DNA of 64,000 bases from Dokdonella sp. (GCA_024707225.1 JANQAE010000003.1:558001-622000); one strand, 5' to 3'; shown: positions 1 through 11,443, counted from the first letter of the stretch. Made by a program: numbers and translations. The notes: a model not told the origin generated them from the sequence alone.

Positions 1-20
1 GCTGACGCGTACCGGTGCGC

Positions 21-488
21 TCAGCGCAGCAGCACGACGCGCTCGCCCCGGATCGCGACGCGGTCACCGCGGCGCAGACCCGGATTGTCGTACTGCGTCA
101 CCACGGCGCTGCGGCCGTCATCGAGATCGACGTAGAAGCGCCAGGCATTGGCATCGCGCTCGTTGCTGTTGCGCTCGATCGCATTGCCGGCGAAACCGCC
201 GGCGACCGCGCCGCCGACCGTCGCCGCGCGGCGTCCGCGTCCATGTCCGACCGTATTGCCGAGCACGCCGCCGACGATCGCGCCGATCACCGCGCCGGCA
301 CCGCTGGTGCCGCGCTCGGCCGCGCTGACGCGTTCGATGTCCTGGATGTAGCCGCACGGCCCGCAGACGCGGGCGGATGCGCGATAACCGTCACGATCGT
401 AGTAGGCTGCGCGCGGCGGCGGCGCGGCGCATCCGGCGACGAACGCCGACAAGCCCAGAACCACCAGCATGGAAGGAAAACGTTTCAT
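21..488 (-). CDS. Glycine-zipper outer-membrane lipoprotein
   Basis: A 155-residue lipoprotein precursor. Translation is placed at the ATG at 488 because GAGGAGGAC lies just upstream; an in-frame start at 563 has no such site. The N-terminus is a short basic signal ending in FVAGC, a lipobox with the acylated Cys near residue 20. A glycine-rich hairpin follows (GAVIGAIVGGVLGNTVGHG, then GGAVAGGFAGNAIE), the pattern of the glycine-zipper 2TM family (SlyB/PcP-like). The C-terminal third (DDGRSAVVTQYDNPGLRRGD) is a small domain often seen with this family. By family it should be an outer-membrane lipoprotein affecting envelope integrity; no specific partner is visible. It diverges from the MgtE-type gene at 614 across a 125-base gap. 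Confidence 0.85.
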   Translation of the reverse strand: MKRFPSMLVVLGLSAFVAGCAAPPPRAAYYDRDGYRASARVCGPCGYIQDIERVSAAERGTSGAGAVIGAIVGGVLGNTVGHGRGRRAATVGGAVAGGFAGNAIERNSNERDANAWRFYVDLDDGRSAVVTQYDNPGLRRGDRVAIRGERVVLLR

Positions 489-613
489 GGTGTCCTCCTC
501 GAATCCCCGGGAATTAGCTCGGCCAGTGTGGGCGCGCCGAAATGAACGAGTCCCTAACTCCACACCGGTTCCGGCCGTGACCGCCGGTGGACGTTCGCGA
601 GGCGAGTACTGAC

Positions 614-1843
614 ATGGCCACCGTACCCGTTCCGCCGCCGCCCGCCGAAGAGGCGCCGGCCGGCGAGGACCTGCGCGATCTCGACGCCGCCGGTGCCGCC
701 GCCCGTCTGTCGGTGCAGGACGACGATGAGGTCGCAGCGGCGCTGCAGACGCTCGGCCCCCTGCTCGGACGCGCCGTGCTCGACCGCTTCGAACCCGAAC
801 GCCGCCTGCGCATCGCCGCCGCGGCCGAGCGCGCCGGGGCCGATCGCTGGCTGTCCGGCTCGGCCTGGCCGGAAGGCTCGGTCGGGCGTCTGATGGAGGA
901 CACGCCGGCCGTCTTTACGGCCGAAACGACGGTCGCCGAGGCCGTCGCGCGGCTGCGCACGCTGCCGGCGCGCAGCGGGATCACCTACGTCTTCGTCGTC
1001 GATGCGCAGCGGCATCTGATCGGCGTGGTCGCGTTCCGCGAACTGACGTTCGCCGATCCCGGCCAGCGGCTGCGCGAGGTCATGATTCCCGAACCGTTCG
1101 CGCTGTCGCCGACGACCGCGGTCATCGACGCGATGCGCGAGGTCGTGCGCCGCCACTACCCGGTCTATCCGGTGGCCGACGCCGAAGGCCGGCTGCTCGG
1201 CCTGGTCCGCGGCGCGCGCCTGTTCGAGGCGCAGGCCTGGGAGATCAGCGCGCAGGCCGGCTCGATGGTCGGCGTCGAGAAGGAAGAGCGCATCGCGACG
1301 CCGTGGACGCGCAGTTTCCGGTTCCGCAATCCGTGGCTGCAGGTCAATCTGCTGACCACCTTCATCACCGCCGCGGTGGTCGGCTCGTTCCAGGAGACGA
1401 TCGATCGCATCGTGCTGCTCGCGGTGTTCCTGCCGGTGCTTTCGGATCAATGCAACAACACCGGCTGCCAGGCGCTCGCGGTGACGCTGCGCGGCATGAC
1501 GTTCGGCGAGCTGAAGGCCGGCCGCGGCTGGATGCTGCTCGCCAAGGAAGCCTGGCTGGGCCTGCTCAACGGCGCGACGACCGGTCTGGTGGCCGCCGCG
1601 GCGATGTTCGGACTGGCCTACCACCAGGGCAATCCGCAAGCCGGCATCCTGGCCGCGATCACGTTCGCGGCGATGACCGGCAGCTGCGCGCTGGCCGGCC
1701 TGGTCGGAGCAGGCGTGCCTCAATTGCTCAAGCGTTTCGGCGCCGATCCGGCGACCGCCTCGAGCATCTTCCTGACCAAGGCCACCGACGTCGCCAGTCT
1801 CGGCGCGTTCCTCGGCCTCGCGGCCTGGCTGGTCGGACGCTGA
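614..1843 (+). CDS. mgtE: MgtE-type magnesium transporter
   Basis: A 409-residue inner-membrane divalent-cation transporter. A reduced N-terminal helical domain (residues about 1-95) is followed by a CBS pair (about 95-215; LMEDTPAVFTAETTV and VMIPEPFALSPTTAVIDA) that in MgtE senses cytosolic Mg. Five hydrophobic segments follow from about 245. The pore-lining loop reads DQCNNTGCQALAVTLRGM where many MgtE proteins have GGNAGxQ; the Asp of the selectivity region is present in TKATDVASLGAF. The protein is slightly shorter than the usual 450 residues, mainly in the N domain. The ATG at 614 is preferred over 587 because a purine-rich GAGGCGAG precedes it at normal spacing. No M-box riboswitch was recognised upstream. 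The neighbour at 1887 begins 43 bases downstream. Confidence 0.85.
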   Translation: MATVPVPPPPAEEAPAGEDLRDLDAAGAAARLSVQDDDEVAAALQTLGPLLGRAVLDRFEPERRLRIAAAAERAGADRWLSGSAWPEGSVGRLMEDTPAVFTAETTVAEAVARLRTLPARSGITYVFVVDAQRHLIGVVAFRELTFADPGQRLREVMIPEPFALSPTTAVIDAMREVVRRHYPVYPVADAEGRLLGLVRGARLFEAQAWEISAQAGSMVGVEKEERIATPWTRSFRFRNPWLQVNLLTTFITAAVVGSFQETIDRIVLLAVFLPVLSDQCNNTGCQALAVTLRGMTFGELKAGRGWMLLAKEAWLGLLNGATTGLVAAAAMFGLAYHQGNPQAGILAAITFAAMTGSCALAGLVGAGVPQLLKRFGADPATASSIFLTKATDVASLGAFLGLAAWLVGR

Positions 1844-1886
1844 GCGCGATATCCAAGACCCCGCCGGCGCCGCTACCCTGAGCGTC

Positions 1887-4324
1887 ATGGATACCGGCGT
1901 GTTCCAGTTCGGCGACTGCCTGCTCGATCGCGACGCGCGCGAACTGCGCCGCGGCGGCGAGCTGCTGGTGCTGCCGCCGAAGGTGTTCGACTGCCTGGTC
2001 TATCTGATCGCGCATCGCGATCGGGCGATCGGCCGCGACGAGCTGATCGCGGCGGTCTGGGGCCGCGCCGACGTCAGCGACACGCTGCTCGGCCAGACCG
2101 TGCTGAAGGCGCGCCGCGCCGTCGGCGACACCGGCAACGAGCAGAACGCGATACGTACGGTGCCGCGCTTCGGCTATCGCTGGGTCGCCGAGGTGCAGAG
2201 CGTGGCCGCAGCGCCGGCAGCCGCGCCGACGACGGCGGCGACCGCGCGCGATGCGTCGATGTCAGGATCGACGCAGACATCGGCACCGGCGCCGCGCTCG
2301 CCGCCGCCGGCCGATACGGCAGCGGCGCGGCGACGGTGGCCGTGGCCGGTCGCGGCGGCGGTCGTCGTGCTCGTGGCGGCCGGCCTGGCCCTGGTCCGGA
2401 CGCCACGCGGACCCGACGGACCGCCCCCTCAGATCGCGGCACCCGCGCGCGTCGAACCGGCGAGCGACCTGGTCGCGGTGCTGCCGGCTCAGACCGAGGC
2501 CGACCCCGACGGCGCCTGGCTGCGTCTCGGCCTGATGGACCTGGTCGCCAGCCGCCTGCGCAGTGCCGGCATGACCGTCGTGCCGAGCGACAACGTCGTC
2601 CATCTGGCACGCAGCGGGGCATGCCGGCCGGCGAGGCGGCGCTGGCGGTGCGCCAGGCCTCGGGCGCGGCGCGGCTGGTGCTGCCGCTGGTGCGGCGCTC
2701 CGGCGACGGCTGGACCGTCCGGCTGACGCTGGAGGACGCCGACGCGCCGCCGCTCGACATCGAGGCCCAGGCCGCCGACGCGGCAGCCGCGGGCCGCGAG
2801 GCGGCCGACCGGCTGCTCGGACGGCTCGGCCGTACCGCCGCGGGCGGCCCGGCCGAGCTGTCGGCGTCGGAGATCCTGCAGCGTGCCGAGGCGGCGCTGC
2901 TGACCGACGATCTGGATCAGGCGCGGCGCCTGCTCGAGTCGGCGCCGCCCGAGCTGCGCGACGCGCCGGTGCTGCGCCTGCGCCTGGCGCAGATCGATTT
3001 CCGGGCCGGTCGGCTGGTCGAGGCGACGCAGCGCCTGCTGCCGCTGCTCGCGCAGACGCCGGCCGAAGTCGATCCGGTGCTGCGCGCGCGCATCCTCAAT
3101 GCGATCGGCGCGGTCGCGGTGCGCCAGGACGAGCCGGGCCGGGCGCTGGCCGCCTACGACGAGGCGGTGCGGCTGCTCGAGATCCGCCGCGAACCGGCAG
3201 CACTCGGTCAGGCCTACACCGGCCGCGCGGCCGCGCTGGCCGAGTCGCGCCGCCTCGACGAGGCCTCGGCCGACTTCTCGCGCGCCCGGATCGCGCTGGA
3301 GCTGGCAGGCGATTCGCTCGCCCTCGCGCGCGTGGAGGCCAACGAAGGCGTCCTCGACAATCTGCGCAACCGCCACGCCGAGGCGCTGCCGATCCTCGAG
3401 CGTTCGGCCCAGCGCTTCGAGCGGTTCGGCGCGCTGAACGAGCTGTCGGCGGTGCTCAGCAACCAGATCGACGCCCTGCTCGCGCTGCTGCGGCCGACCG
3501 AGGCGCTCGCGATCAGCGACCGCTCCTGGAGCCTGCTCGGCCGGCTCGAGAACCCGCTGGCGCGCCGTTCGATGCGTCTGCAGCGCGCCCGGACACTGAC
3601 CGCGATCGGCCGTCTGACCGAGGCGCGTGCGCTGCTCGAGGGCATCCTGCGCGACCCGGACCTGCACCAGGAGGCCAGCATGCCGGGCCGTGCCCTGCTC
3701 GCCGCAGCCGTGCTCGATGCGGCCGAGGACAAGCTCGCCGACGCCGGCGCGACGGCGCAGCGAGCCGCGAGCGACGAAGCGCCGATCACCTACGATCGCG
3801 AGCGCGCCCAGGCCTGGCTGATCTGGACCCGGGCACTGCGGGCGGAGAAGCACGCAGCCGGCGCGGCGGCACAGGTCGACGCCTTCGGCGCCTGGGCGGC
3901 GCGCAGCGACAATCCGGCGGTCCGCGTGCTCGCGCAGCTGGCACAGGCCGAGCAGGCCGCCGAGCAGGCCGGAGACGAGGCGCGCACGCGTGCGATCTAC
4001 GACCAGGTGCTGATCGACGCCGACCGGCTCGGCGTGCCGATGCTGGTCGCCGAAGCGGTGACCGCGTACGGCGACTATCTGATCGGCCGTCACGACCTGG
4101 AGCGCGCCAGTGCCGTGGTCGGCCAGATCGCGCGCTGGGCCGACAGCGACTATGGCTGCGCGGTGCTGCTGGCCCGGCTGTACCGCGCGCTCGGCCAGCA
4201 CGACGCCTGGCAGGGCGCGCTCGCGCGGGCCCGCAGCCTCGGCGGCGAGCGCGTCCTTCCGGACGGGCTGAGCACGCCCCCGGGCTCCGGCATGGCCGAC
4301 ACCGGACCGAAATCGATTCACTGA
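1887..4324 (+). CDS. Membrane winged-helix/TPR regulator (CadC/ToxR-like), frame interrupted
   Basis: The N-terminal 103 residues are an OmpR/CadC-type winged-helix DNA-binding domain (PKVFDCLVYLIAHRDRAIGR, then AIRTVPRFGYRWVAEV). A Pro/Ala-rich linker leads to one membrane segment near residues 147-170 (WPWPVAAAVVVLVAAGLALV). The periplasmic part starts DLVAVLPAQTEAD and continues as a long helical repeat region of TPR type to the stop at 4324. As given, the frame breaks at GGGG 2616-2619: upstream is frame 3, downstream frame 2, and the second part (MPAGEAALAVRQASG onwards) has no start of its own. Adding one G (HLARSGGMPAGE) restores an 812-residue protein of normal architecture. Likely a membrane-bound one-component transcription regulator; signal and targets are unknown. 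The start ATG follows the mgtE stop by 43 bases. Confidence 0.8.
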
Positions 4325-4339
4325 AAAATCAATCGATTG

Positions 4340-4359
4340 CCGGTCCATTCGCGGACCGG
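4340..4359. terminator. Weak hairpin after the regulator gene
   Basis: CCGGTCC and GGACCGG form a 7-bp stem around ATTCGC, 15 bases after the stop of the winged-helix/TPR gene. No T-tract follows on either strand, so this is only a candidate transcript end. Confidence 0.3.
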
Positions 4360-4491
4360 GAACGGCGCGCGAATGAAGCGCGAATGCGCGCCGGCCGGCC
4401 GCGGGCGGACACTGACCCGCACCGTGGAAGCGCCGCCCTGACGCGTGCTCCCACCCTGCGAACCGATCGACTCTTGCCTACGGGGATCTGT

Positions 4492-6069
4492 ATGCGCACC
4501 ACGCTCCACGCCGGAATCGCCTTTGCCCTCGCCCTGCTCGCCGGCGGCGCACAGGCCGTATCGTTCACGGCCATCGACCTGCCGAGCGGCCAGGCCACCG
4601 GCCTGTCCCACAACGGCCGCATCGTCGGCGGCGTCGCCGGCAAGGCTGCCTGGCGCTGGACGCCGCAGCGCGGCGCGGTCGTGCTCGACGGCTTCTCCGA
4701 CGCCAACGGCATGAGCTCATGGGCGCAGCCGCTGGCCGGCTCGACAACCGACGGCAACGGCAACCGCGTCGCCGCGCTCGCCTACAGCAACCATGAATTC
4801 GTCGGTCCGACCGTGATCGGCGGCTTCCCGGGCGGCGGCCCCGGCTTCGACGGCCACCTCGCGACCGCGTACGACGTCTCCGACAACGGCATCGCGGTCG
4901 GTCTGGCCTACGACGCCGACAACAACCCGATCGCATTCCGCTGGAGCGCGGCCGAGGGCATGACGCGCCTGCCGGTCAACCGCCCGGCCAACTACTCGCG
5001 CGCCAACGGCATCAGCGCCGACGGCAGCACGATCTACGGCTGGAACGACCAGGACAACGGCGGCCGCACCGGCGTGATCTGGCAGGGCGGCCAGACGATC
5101 GATCTGACCTACCAGGGCGAGGGCGTCGGCGAGGCGCTGGCGTCCAACAGCGACGGCAGCGTGATCGTCGGCAGCGGCGCGTTCACCGAGAACGGCAGCG
5201 AGGCCTGGCGCTGGACCGCAGCCACCGGCGTGCAGCCGATCGGCTTCATCGGCGCGATGGGCGGCGCCTATGCGTTCGCGGTCAGCGAGGACGGCAACGT
5301 CGTCGTCGGTGCCAGCGGCTTCGGCTGGGATCGCAGCGCGGTGGTCTGGACGCCCGCGACCGGCATGGTCACGCTGGCCGACTACGCGACCGCGCAGGGC
5401 GTGACGATTCCCGCCGGCTGGACGCTGGCCACCGCGAGCGGCGTGTCGGCGGACGGCAAGACGATCGCCGGCTGGGGCCTCGGCAACGCCGGGATGGGCT
5501 CGTTCGTGATCGACCTGCACGCCTCCGAAGCGACCGAGGCCCTCGTCGAAGCGACCGGCACCGTCAACTGGAACGACCTCGGCAGCGGTCCGTTCGCGGG
5601 CCTGCCGGTCGGCAGCAAGGTCAGCATGTCGTTCCGCATCGCGGCGGCGGGCGCGCTCGAGATGGAGCCCGATCAGGCCACGAAGTATCCGGTCGTGCTC
5701 GACAGCTTCCGGCTCGAGGCCGGCGCGGCCAACGAAACGCTGGTCGCGAACGCGGCCGGCCCCGGCCTGATCCTCAGCAACGACTATCCGAAGTCCGACG
5801 GCATCCACCTGTTCTCGACGCCGACCGCGACGGCCGGCCAAGCGCTGGAGTTCGAGCTGTTCAATCCGGGCGGCGACCTGTTCGACTCGGACAGCCTGGC
5901 GCGGATCAACCGCACGTTCGGCCCGGAGTTCTTCGAGAAGATCGCCTGGTCGGTGCAGGCCGACGGCGGCGCGACCGGCATGTGGCTGGACCTGGAGTCG
6001 GTCACGATCAGCGACGTCGGCGCGTCCGACGCCTTGTTCGCCGACGGCTTCGACGACGCCGCACCCTGA
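4492..6069 (+). CDS. Secreted HAF-repeat protein with C-terminal FADGFD tag
   Basis: A 525-residue exported protein. The ATG at 4492 is chosen because a classical signal peptide follows immediately (MRTTLHAGIAFALALLAGGA, cleavage after AQA) and GGGGA lies upstream. Residues about 35-340 contain six HAF-type repeats, each built on a phrase like VSDNGIAVG or ISADGSTIYG followed by a W-containing strand (AFRWSAAEGM, AVVWTPATGM). These begin near 4594, 4870, 5008, 5140, 5275 and 5440, so a six-bladed beta-propeller is a reasonable inference. The rest (TVNWNDLGSGPFAG onward) looks like a beta-sandwich without a recognised catalytic motif. The extreme C-terminus reads LFADGFDDAAP, a tag also found in two other secreted proteins of this window. 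Function unknown; probably extracellular or surface-located. Confidence 0.75.
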   Translation: MRTTLHAGIAFALALLAGGAQAVSFTAIDLPSGQATGLSHNGRIVGGVAGKAAWRWTPQRGAVVLDGFSDANGMSSWAQPLAGSTTDGNGNRVAALAYSNHEFVGPTVIGGFPGGGPGFDGHLATAYDVSDNGIAVGLAYDADNNPIAFRWSAAEGMTRLPVNRPANYSRANGISADGSTIYGWNDQDNGGRTGVIWQGGQTIDLTYQGEGVGEALASNSDGSVIVGSGAFTENGSEAWRWTAATGVQPIGFIGAMGGAYAFAVSEDGNVVVGASGFGWDRSAVVWTPATGMVTLADYATAQGVTIPAGWTLATASGVSADGKTIAGWGLGNAGMGSFVIDLHASEATEALVEATGTVNWNDLGSGPFAGLPVGSKVSMSFRIAAAGALEMEPDQATKYPVVLDSFRLEAGAANETLVANAAGPGLILSNDYPKSDGIHLFSTPTATAGQALEFELFNPGGDLFDSDSLARINRTFGPEFFEKIAWSVQADGGATGMWLDLESVTISDVGASDALFADGFDDAAP

Positions 6070-6117
6070 GTGCGGCTGGCGCCGCACGCACGCGGCCGAG
6101 CCTGCAGCGATGACGCA

Positions 6118-6147
6118 CGACGGCGCCGCAGCGATGCGGCGCCGTCG
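6118..6147. terminator. Strong hairpin between HAF gene and tatD-type gene
   Basis: A perfect 13-bp inverted repeat, CGACGGCGCCGCA and TGCGGCGCCGTCG, with a GCGA tetraloop, starts 48 bases after the HAF-gene stop. There is no T-run, so it may act as a 3'-end stabiliser rather than a complete intrinsic terminator. Confidence 0.55.
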
Positions 6148-6200
6148 GCGCATCGGGGCCCGACTCGACGGCACGGTCCGCGCTTTGCTAGCGTCGTGGC

Positions 6201-6992
6201 ATGCGCCTGATCGACAGCCACAGCCACTTCGACGCGGCCGAGTTCGACGCCGACCGCGCCGCGGTGCTCGCCCGCGCGCAGGCCGCCGGCGTCGGCGAGC
6301 AGATCGTGCCGGCGATCGCCGCAGCGGGCTGGCCCGGCCTGCGCGCGCTGTGCGCGGCGACGCCGGGCCTGCATGCCGCCTATGGCCTGCATCCGATGTT
6401 CCTGGCCGAGCACCGGCCCGAGCACCTGGACCAGCTGGCCGCGTGGATCGGTCGCGAGCATCCGGTCGCGATCGGCGAATGCGGCCTGGACTTCTTCGTC
6501 GAGGGGCTCGATCGCGACGCGCAGCAGGGCTACTTCGAGGGACAGCTGGTCCTGGCGCGCGAGCACGACCTGCCGGTGATCGTGCACGCGCGGCGCGCGG
6601 TCGACGCGGTGATCGCAGCGCTGCGCCGCGTCGGCCGGCTGCGCGGCGTCGTGCACAGCTACGCCGGCAGCGAGGAACAGGCGGCCCAGCTGTGGAAGCT
6701 CGGCTTCCGGCTCGGCATCGGCGGACCGGTGACCTACCCGCGCGCGGCGCGGCTGCGCCGCGTCGTCGCGACGATGCCGATCGAACAGCTGCTGCTCGAA
6801 ACCGACGCGCCCGACCAGCCCGGCATCGGCCATCGCGGCGAACGCAACGAACCGGCGCATCTGGTCGAGGTGCTCGACGTCGTCGCCGCGCTGCGCGGCG
6901 TGCCGGCCGGCGAGATCGCGCAGGCGACGTCGGCCAACGCCGCGACGCTGTTCGGACTGACCACGCCGCCGAGCGCACGAGCGGCGGGCTGA
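6201..6992 (+). CDS. TatD-family metal-dependent hydrolase (YjjV-like)
   Basis: A 263-residue TIM-barrel hydrolase of the TatD superfamily, closest in pattern to E. coli YjjV. Metal ligands are visible in order: HSHFD near residue 7, Glu in GECGLDFF, His in VIVHARR, His in VVHSYAG and Asp in LLETDAPDQP. Family members are cytoplasmic 3'-5' exonucleases/DNases or related phosphoesterases; the substrate here cannot be told from sequence. The length is normal. It converges with tcdA, whose stop lies 9 bases away, leaving no room for separate terminators. Confidence 0.88.
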   Translation: MRLIDSHSHFDAAEFDADRAAVLARAQAAGVGEQIVPAIAAAGWPGLRALCAATPGLHAAYGLHPMFLAEHRPEHLDQLAAWIGREHPVAIGECGLDFFVEGLDRDAQQGYFEGQLVLAREHDLPVIVHARRAVDAVIAALRRVGRLRGVVHSYAGSEEQAAQLWKLGFRLGIGGPVTYPRAARLRRVVATMPIEQLLLETDAPDQPGIGHRGERNEPAHLVEVLDVVAALRGVPAGEIAQATSANAATLFGLTTPPSARAAG

Positions 6993-7001
6993 CTCGCCGC
7001 A

Positions 7002-7826
7002 TCAGTCGTCCGCGCCGCGCCGATCCTCGAGCAGGCGCGCGATCGCACGCGAGACCATCGCCATCGCGAACGCACAGGTCACGTGCGTGACCGCGCCGAG
7101 GCCGCTGCCGCAGTCGAGCTTGCCGGCATCGCCAGCGGCCGGGCGCACGCCGCAGACGCGGCCGTCGGCCTGCGGATACTGGACGTTCTCGAGCGAATAG
7201 ATCGCCTGCACGCCGAAATAGCGCTTGGTTCCGCGCGGAAACCGGAACTCCTCGCGCAGCTTCTTGCGGATCAGCGCGAGCAGGGCGTCCTGCTCGGTAC
7301 GCGACAGATCACGCACGCGGATCAGCGTCGGATCGGTGCGGCCGCCGGCCGATCCGCTGACGATCAGCGGCAGCTTGCGGCGCCGGCACCAGGCGATCGT
7401 CTCGACCTTGACGCGGAATGCATCGCAGCAGTCGAGCACGAGGTCGTGGCCGGCCGCCAGCAGCCGCTCGATCGAGCCGGGCGTCAGGAATTCCTCGACC
7501 GCGGTCGCCTCGATCGACGGGTTGATCGCGCGGGCGCGCTCGGCCATGACCGCGACCTTGCTGCGGCCGTACTGGCCGGCATAGGCGTGCAGCTGCCGGT
7601 TGGTATTGCTGACGCAGACGTCGTCGGCATCGATCAGCGTCAGCCGGCCGACGCCGCTGCGCGCCAGCGCCTCGACGGCCCACGATCCGACGCCGCCGAT
7701 GCCGATCACGCAGACCGAGCGGCCGGCCAGACGCGCCGCGCTGCCGGCGCCGTAGAGCCGGTCGACGCCGGCGAAGCGCGGATCGGCGACCGTGGACGGT
7801 GCGAGTTCGTCGAGCGAGGCGTTCAT
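7002..7826 (-). CDS. tcdA: tRNA threonylcarbamoyladenosine dehydratase
   Basis: A 274-residue E1-like (ThiF/MoeB fold) enzyme that cyclises t6A37 to ct6A in tRNAs decoding ANN codons. The nucleotide-binding motif GIGGVGSWAVEALARSGVG lies near residue 45, followed by LIDADDVCVSNTNRQ and HDLVLDCCDAF. The distal FPRGTKRYFGVQAIYS and GLGAVTHVTCAFA segments match CsdL/TcdA. The ATG at 7826 (MNASLDELAP) begins the conserved N-terminus; the frame is open further upstream without family similarity. Start and strand place it divergent from the small membrane protein at 7935. Confidence 0.92.
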   Translation of the reverse strand: MNASLDELAPSTVADPRFAGVDRLYGAGSAARLAGRSVCVIGIGGVGSWAVEALARSGVGRLTLIDADDVCVSNTNRQLHAYAGQYGRSKVAVMAERARAINPSIEATAVEEFLTPGSIERLLAAGHDLVLDCCDAFRVKVETIAWCRRRKLPLIVSGSAGGRTDPTLIRVRDLSRTEQDALLALIRKKLREEFRFPRGTKRYFGVQAIYSLENVQYPQADGRVCGVRPAAGDAGKLDCGSGLGAVTHVTCAFAMAMVSRAIARLLEDRRGADD

Positions 7827-7934
7827 GCGGGCGCGGAGCGTACACCGAAACGCCGGCGCCGGCCGCACGGCCGGCTCTTGCACGCGGCGCCGACCGGTCC
7901 CATCGTAGCGGCCTGTCCGTCCCGGGAGCCGCCG

Positions 7935-8138
7935 ATGCCCAATCCCCTGACCCGCCGTCTGCTGCTCTGGGCGCAGGATCTGCGCTTTCCGCGGCTGGCG
8001 ATGCTGACGATCGCGCTGTTCGTGGCCGACGTGCTGATTCCCGATTTCATCCCGTTCATCGACGAGATCCTGCTCGGCCTGGCCAGCCTGCTGCTGGCCA
8101 ATCTGCGTCGCCGCCCGCGCCTGCCGCAGGGCGGTTGA
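7935..8138 (+). CDS. Small two-helix membrane protein (DUF6116-like)
   Basis: A 67-residue protein with a hydrophobic centre: PRLAMLTIALFVADVLIPDF and IPFIDEILLGLASLLLANLR, ending in basic residues. The PDxIPFxDE signature resembles the short inner-membrane family DUF6116 of Xanthomonadales; the family name is from memory and not checked. The ATG at 7935 follows GGGAGCC. The stop is 3 bases from the next start, so it is almost certainly co-transcribed with the haem-motif protein at 8142. Function unknown. Confidence 0.65.
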   Translation: MPNPLTRRLLLWAQDLRFPRLAMLTIALFVADVLIPDFIPFIDEILLGLASLLLANLRRRPRLPQGG

Positions 8139-8141
8139 GCG

Positions 8142-8525
8142 ATGCGTTACCTGGCCTGTCTGGGCATCGGCCTGTTCGTCGGCCTGCTCTGCGCGCTGAT
8201 GGCGATCGGCCTGATGCGGCCGCGCGACACCTATCCGCGCGCGACGATGAACGTCATGAAGCACACGCTCGGCACGGCGCGCACCGCGGCGACCGGCGGA
8301 TGCGCCGGCAACGAGACGCGGCTGCGCCTGCTCGGCCTGCTCGCGGGCGATCTGGAACCGGCGTTCCGATCCGGCGCCGACGACGACCGCATCTTCGCGC
8401 GCTACGCCCAGAGCCTGCGCGCACGGATCGCCGAGGCGGCCGCAGCCGAGGCCTGTCCGGTGCAGGCGGCGGCGCTGACCGCGGTCGAGAACGCCTGCGA
8501 GGACTGCCACCGCGACTACCGCTGA
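8142..8525 (+). CDS. Membrane-anchored protein with C-terminal CxxCH haem motif (cytochrome c'-like)
   Basis: A 127-residue protein with an N-terminal hydrophobic anchor (YLACLGIGLFVGLLCALMA) followed by a helical periplasmic domain. The last ten residues contain CEDCH, a CxxCH covalent haem-binding site placed at the C-terminus as in class II (c') cytochromes. Two other Cys (TGGCAGNE and EACPVQ) could form a disulfide. Length and motif position fit a c'-type four-helix domain, but similarity outside the motif was not verified. It follows the small membrane protein by 3 bases. Redox partner unknown. Confidence 0.6.
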   Translation: MRYLACLGIGLFVGLLCALMAIGLMRPRDTYPRATMNVMKHTLGTARTAATGGCAGNETRLRLLGLLAGDLEPAFRSGADDDRIFARYAQSLRARIAEAAAAEACPVQAAALTAVENACEDCHRDYR

Positions 8526-8587
8526 ACGGCACGGCCGCGCCGCGCGCTGCGCAATGCCGGCGGCCCGGCGCCGACGCTCGGTCCCGG

Positions 8588-8890
8588 CTAGAGTCGGACG
8601 CGGCCGCGCAGTACGTCCCAGAACATGACCCAGTCGCCGGCCAGGCTGTAGAGCGGATGCTTGAACGTCGCCGGACGGTTCTTCTCGAACACGAAATGGC
8701 CGATCCAGGCGAAGCCGTAGCCGATCACCGGCACCAGCAGCAGCCAGGCCAGCCGCCCGCTCGCCAGCGCGAACGCGATCACCACGAGCACGAGCAGGCT
8801 GCCGACGACATGCAGGCGCCGGCAGACCGGATGGGCGTGTTCGGACAGATAGTACGGATAGAACTCGCGGAAGCTGGCGAAGCGGCGCAT
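8588..8890 (-). CDS. Mpo1-like (DUF962) membrane protein
   Basis: A 100-residue integral membrane protein. The ATG at 8890 has GAGGAG seven bases upstream. The opening FASFREFYPYYLSEHAHPVC is the DUF962/Mpo1 N-terminus, with conserved His residues (SEHAHP, CRRLHVVG, GHFVFEKNRPATFKHPLYSL) that in yeast Mpo1 ligate iron for 2-hydroxy fatty-acid alpha-oxidation. Two or three membrane helices are visible (GSLLVLVVIAFALASG, LAWLLLVPVIGYGFAWIGH). The bacterial role is unproven. It converges with the haem-motif gene, 62 bases apart. The 258 bases upstream, to the oxidoreductase stop at 9149, show no credible gene. Confidence 0.8.
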   Translation of the reverse strand: MRRFASFREFYPYYLSEHAHPVCRRLHVVGSLLVLVVIAFALASGRLAWLLLVPVIGYGFAWIGHFVFEKNRPATFKHPLYSLAGDWVMFWDVLRGRVRL

Positions 8891-9148
8891 GGCTGACTCC
8901 TCGACCCGCCACAGACGGTCGTCCGAGCATATCGGGATCGCCGCAGAGGCACTACCGGCTGGCATCGTGCCGACCGCCGGGCGTTCGTCGTCGACCGGTA
9001 CCGCGATGCCGCGACGCGAACTGCGCGACCGATCTGGCGCCTGCGCCACGATCACTCCAGTAGCGCGACCGCTGGCGCAGGCACACGCCACCGGTTGGAT
9101 CGTGGGCGCTGCTGGATCAGCCGCGAGGCTGCGCACCGCCGCGACGCG

Positions 9149-11233
<2,085 letters not shown>

Positions 11234-11443
11234 TCAAACGGCCGTGACGTCTTCTGCCTGCAGACCCTTCTGGCCCTGCACGACGCGGAAGCTCACGCGC
11301 TGGCCTTCCTGAAGGGTGCGGAATCCCGAGCCGCTGATCGCACGAAAATGCACGAACACATCGGGGCCGTTTTCGCGGCTGATGAAACCGAAACCTTTGC
11401 TTTCGTTGAACCACTTGACGGTGCCGAGCTGACGGTCCGACAT
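11234..11443 (-). CDS. CspA-family cold-shock protein
   Basis: A 69-residue single CSD protein: [18 protein letters not shown] includes RNP1 (KGFGFI), and DVFVHFRAI includes RNP2 (VFVHF). Binds single-stranded RNA/DNA and acts as an RNA chaperone in the cytoplasm. The ATG at 11443 matches the start of the paralogue at 51451, of identical length. About 350 bases upstream are AT-richer than the rest of the window and hold an inverted repeat shared with the paralogue (see 11682), suggesting a long regulated leader. A terminator follows. Confidence 0.93.
   Translation of the reverse strand: MSDRQLGTVKWFNESKGFGFISRENGPDVFVHFRAISGSGFRTLQEGQRVSFRVVQGQKGLQAEDVTAV

Noticed and set aside
489-613. M-box or other Mg riboswitch upstream of mgtE
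   Set aside because: Only 125 bases, very GC-rich, no recognisable conserved core.
4330-4339. Palindrome CAATCGATTG after the regulator gene as an operator
   Set aside because: Single short occurrence at a gene end; likely chance.
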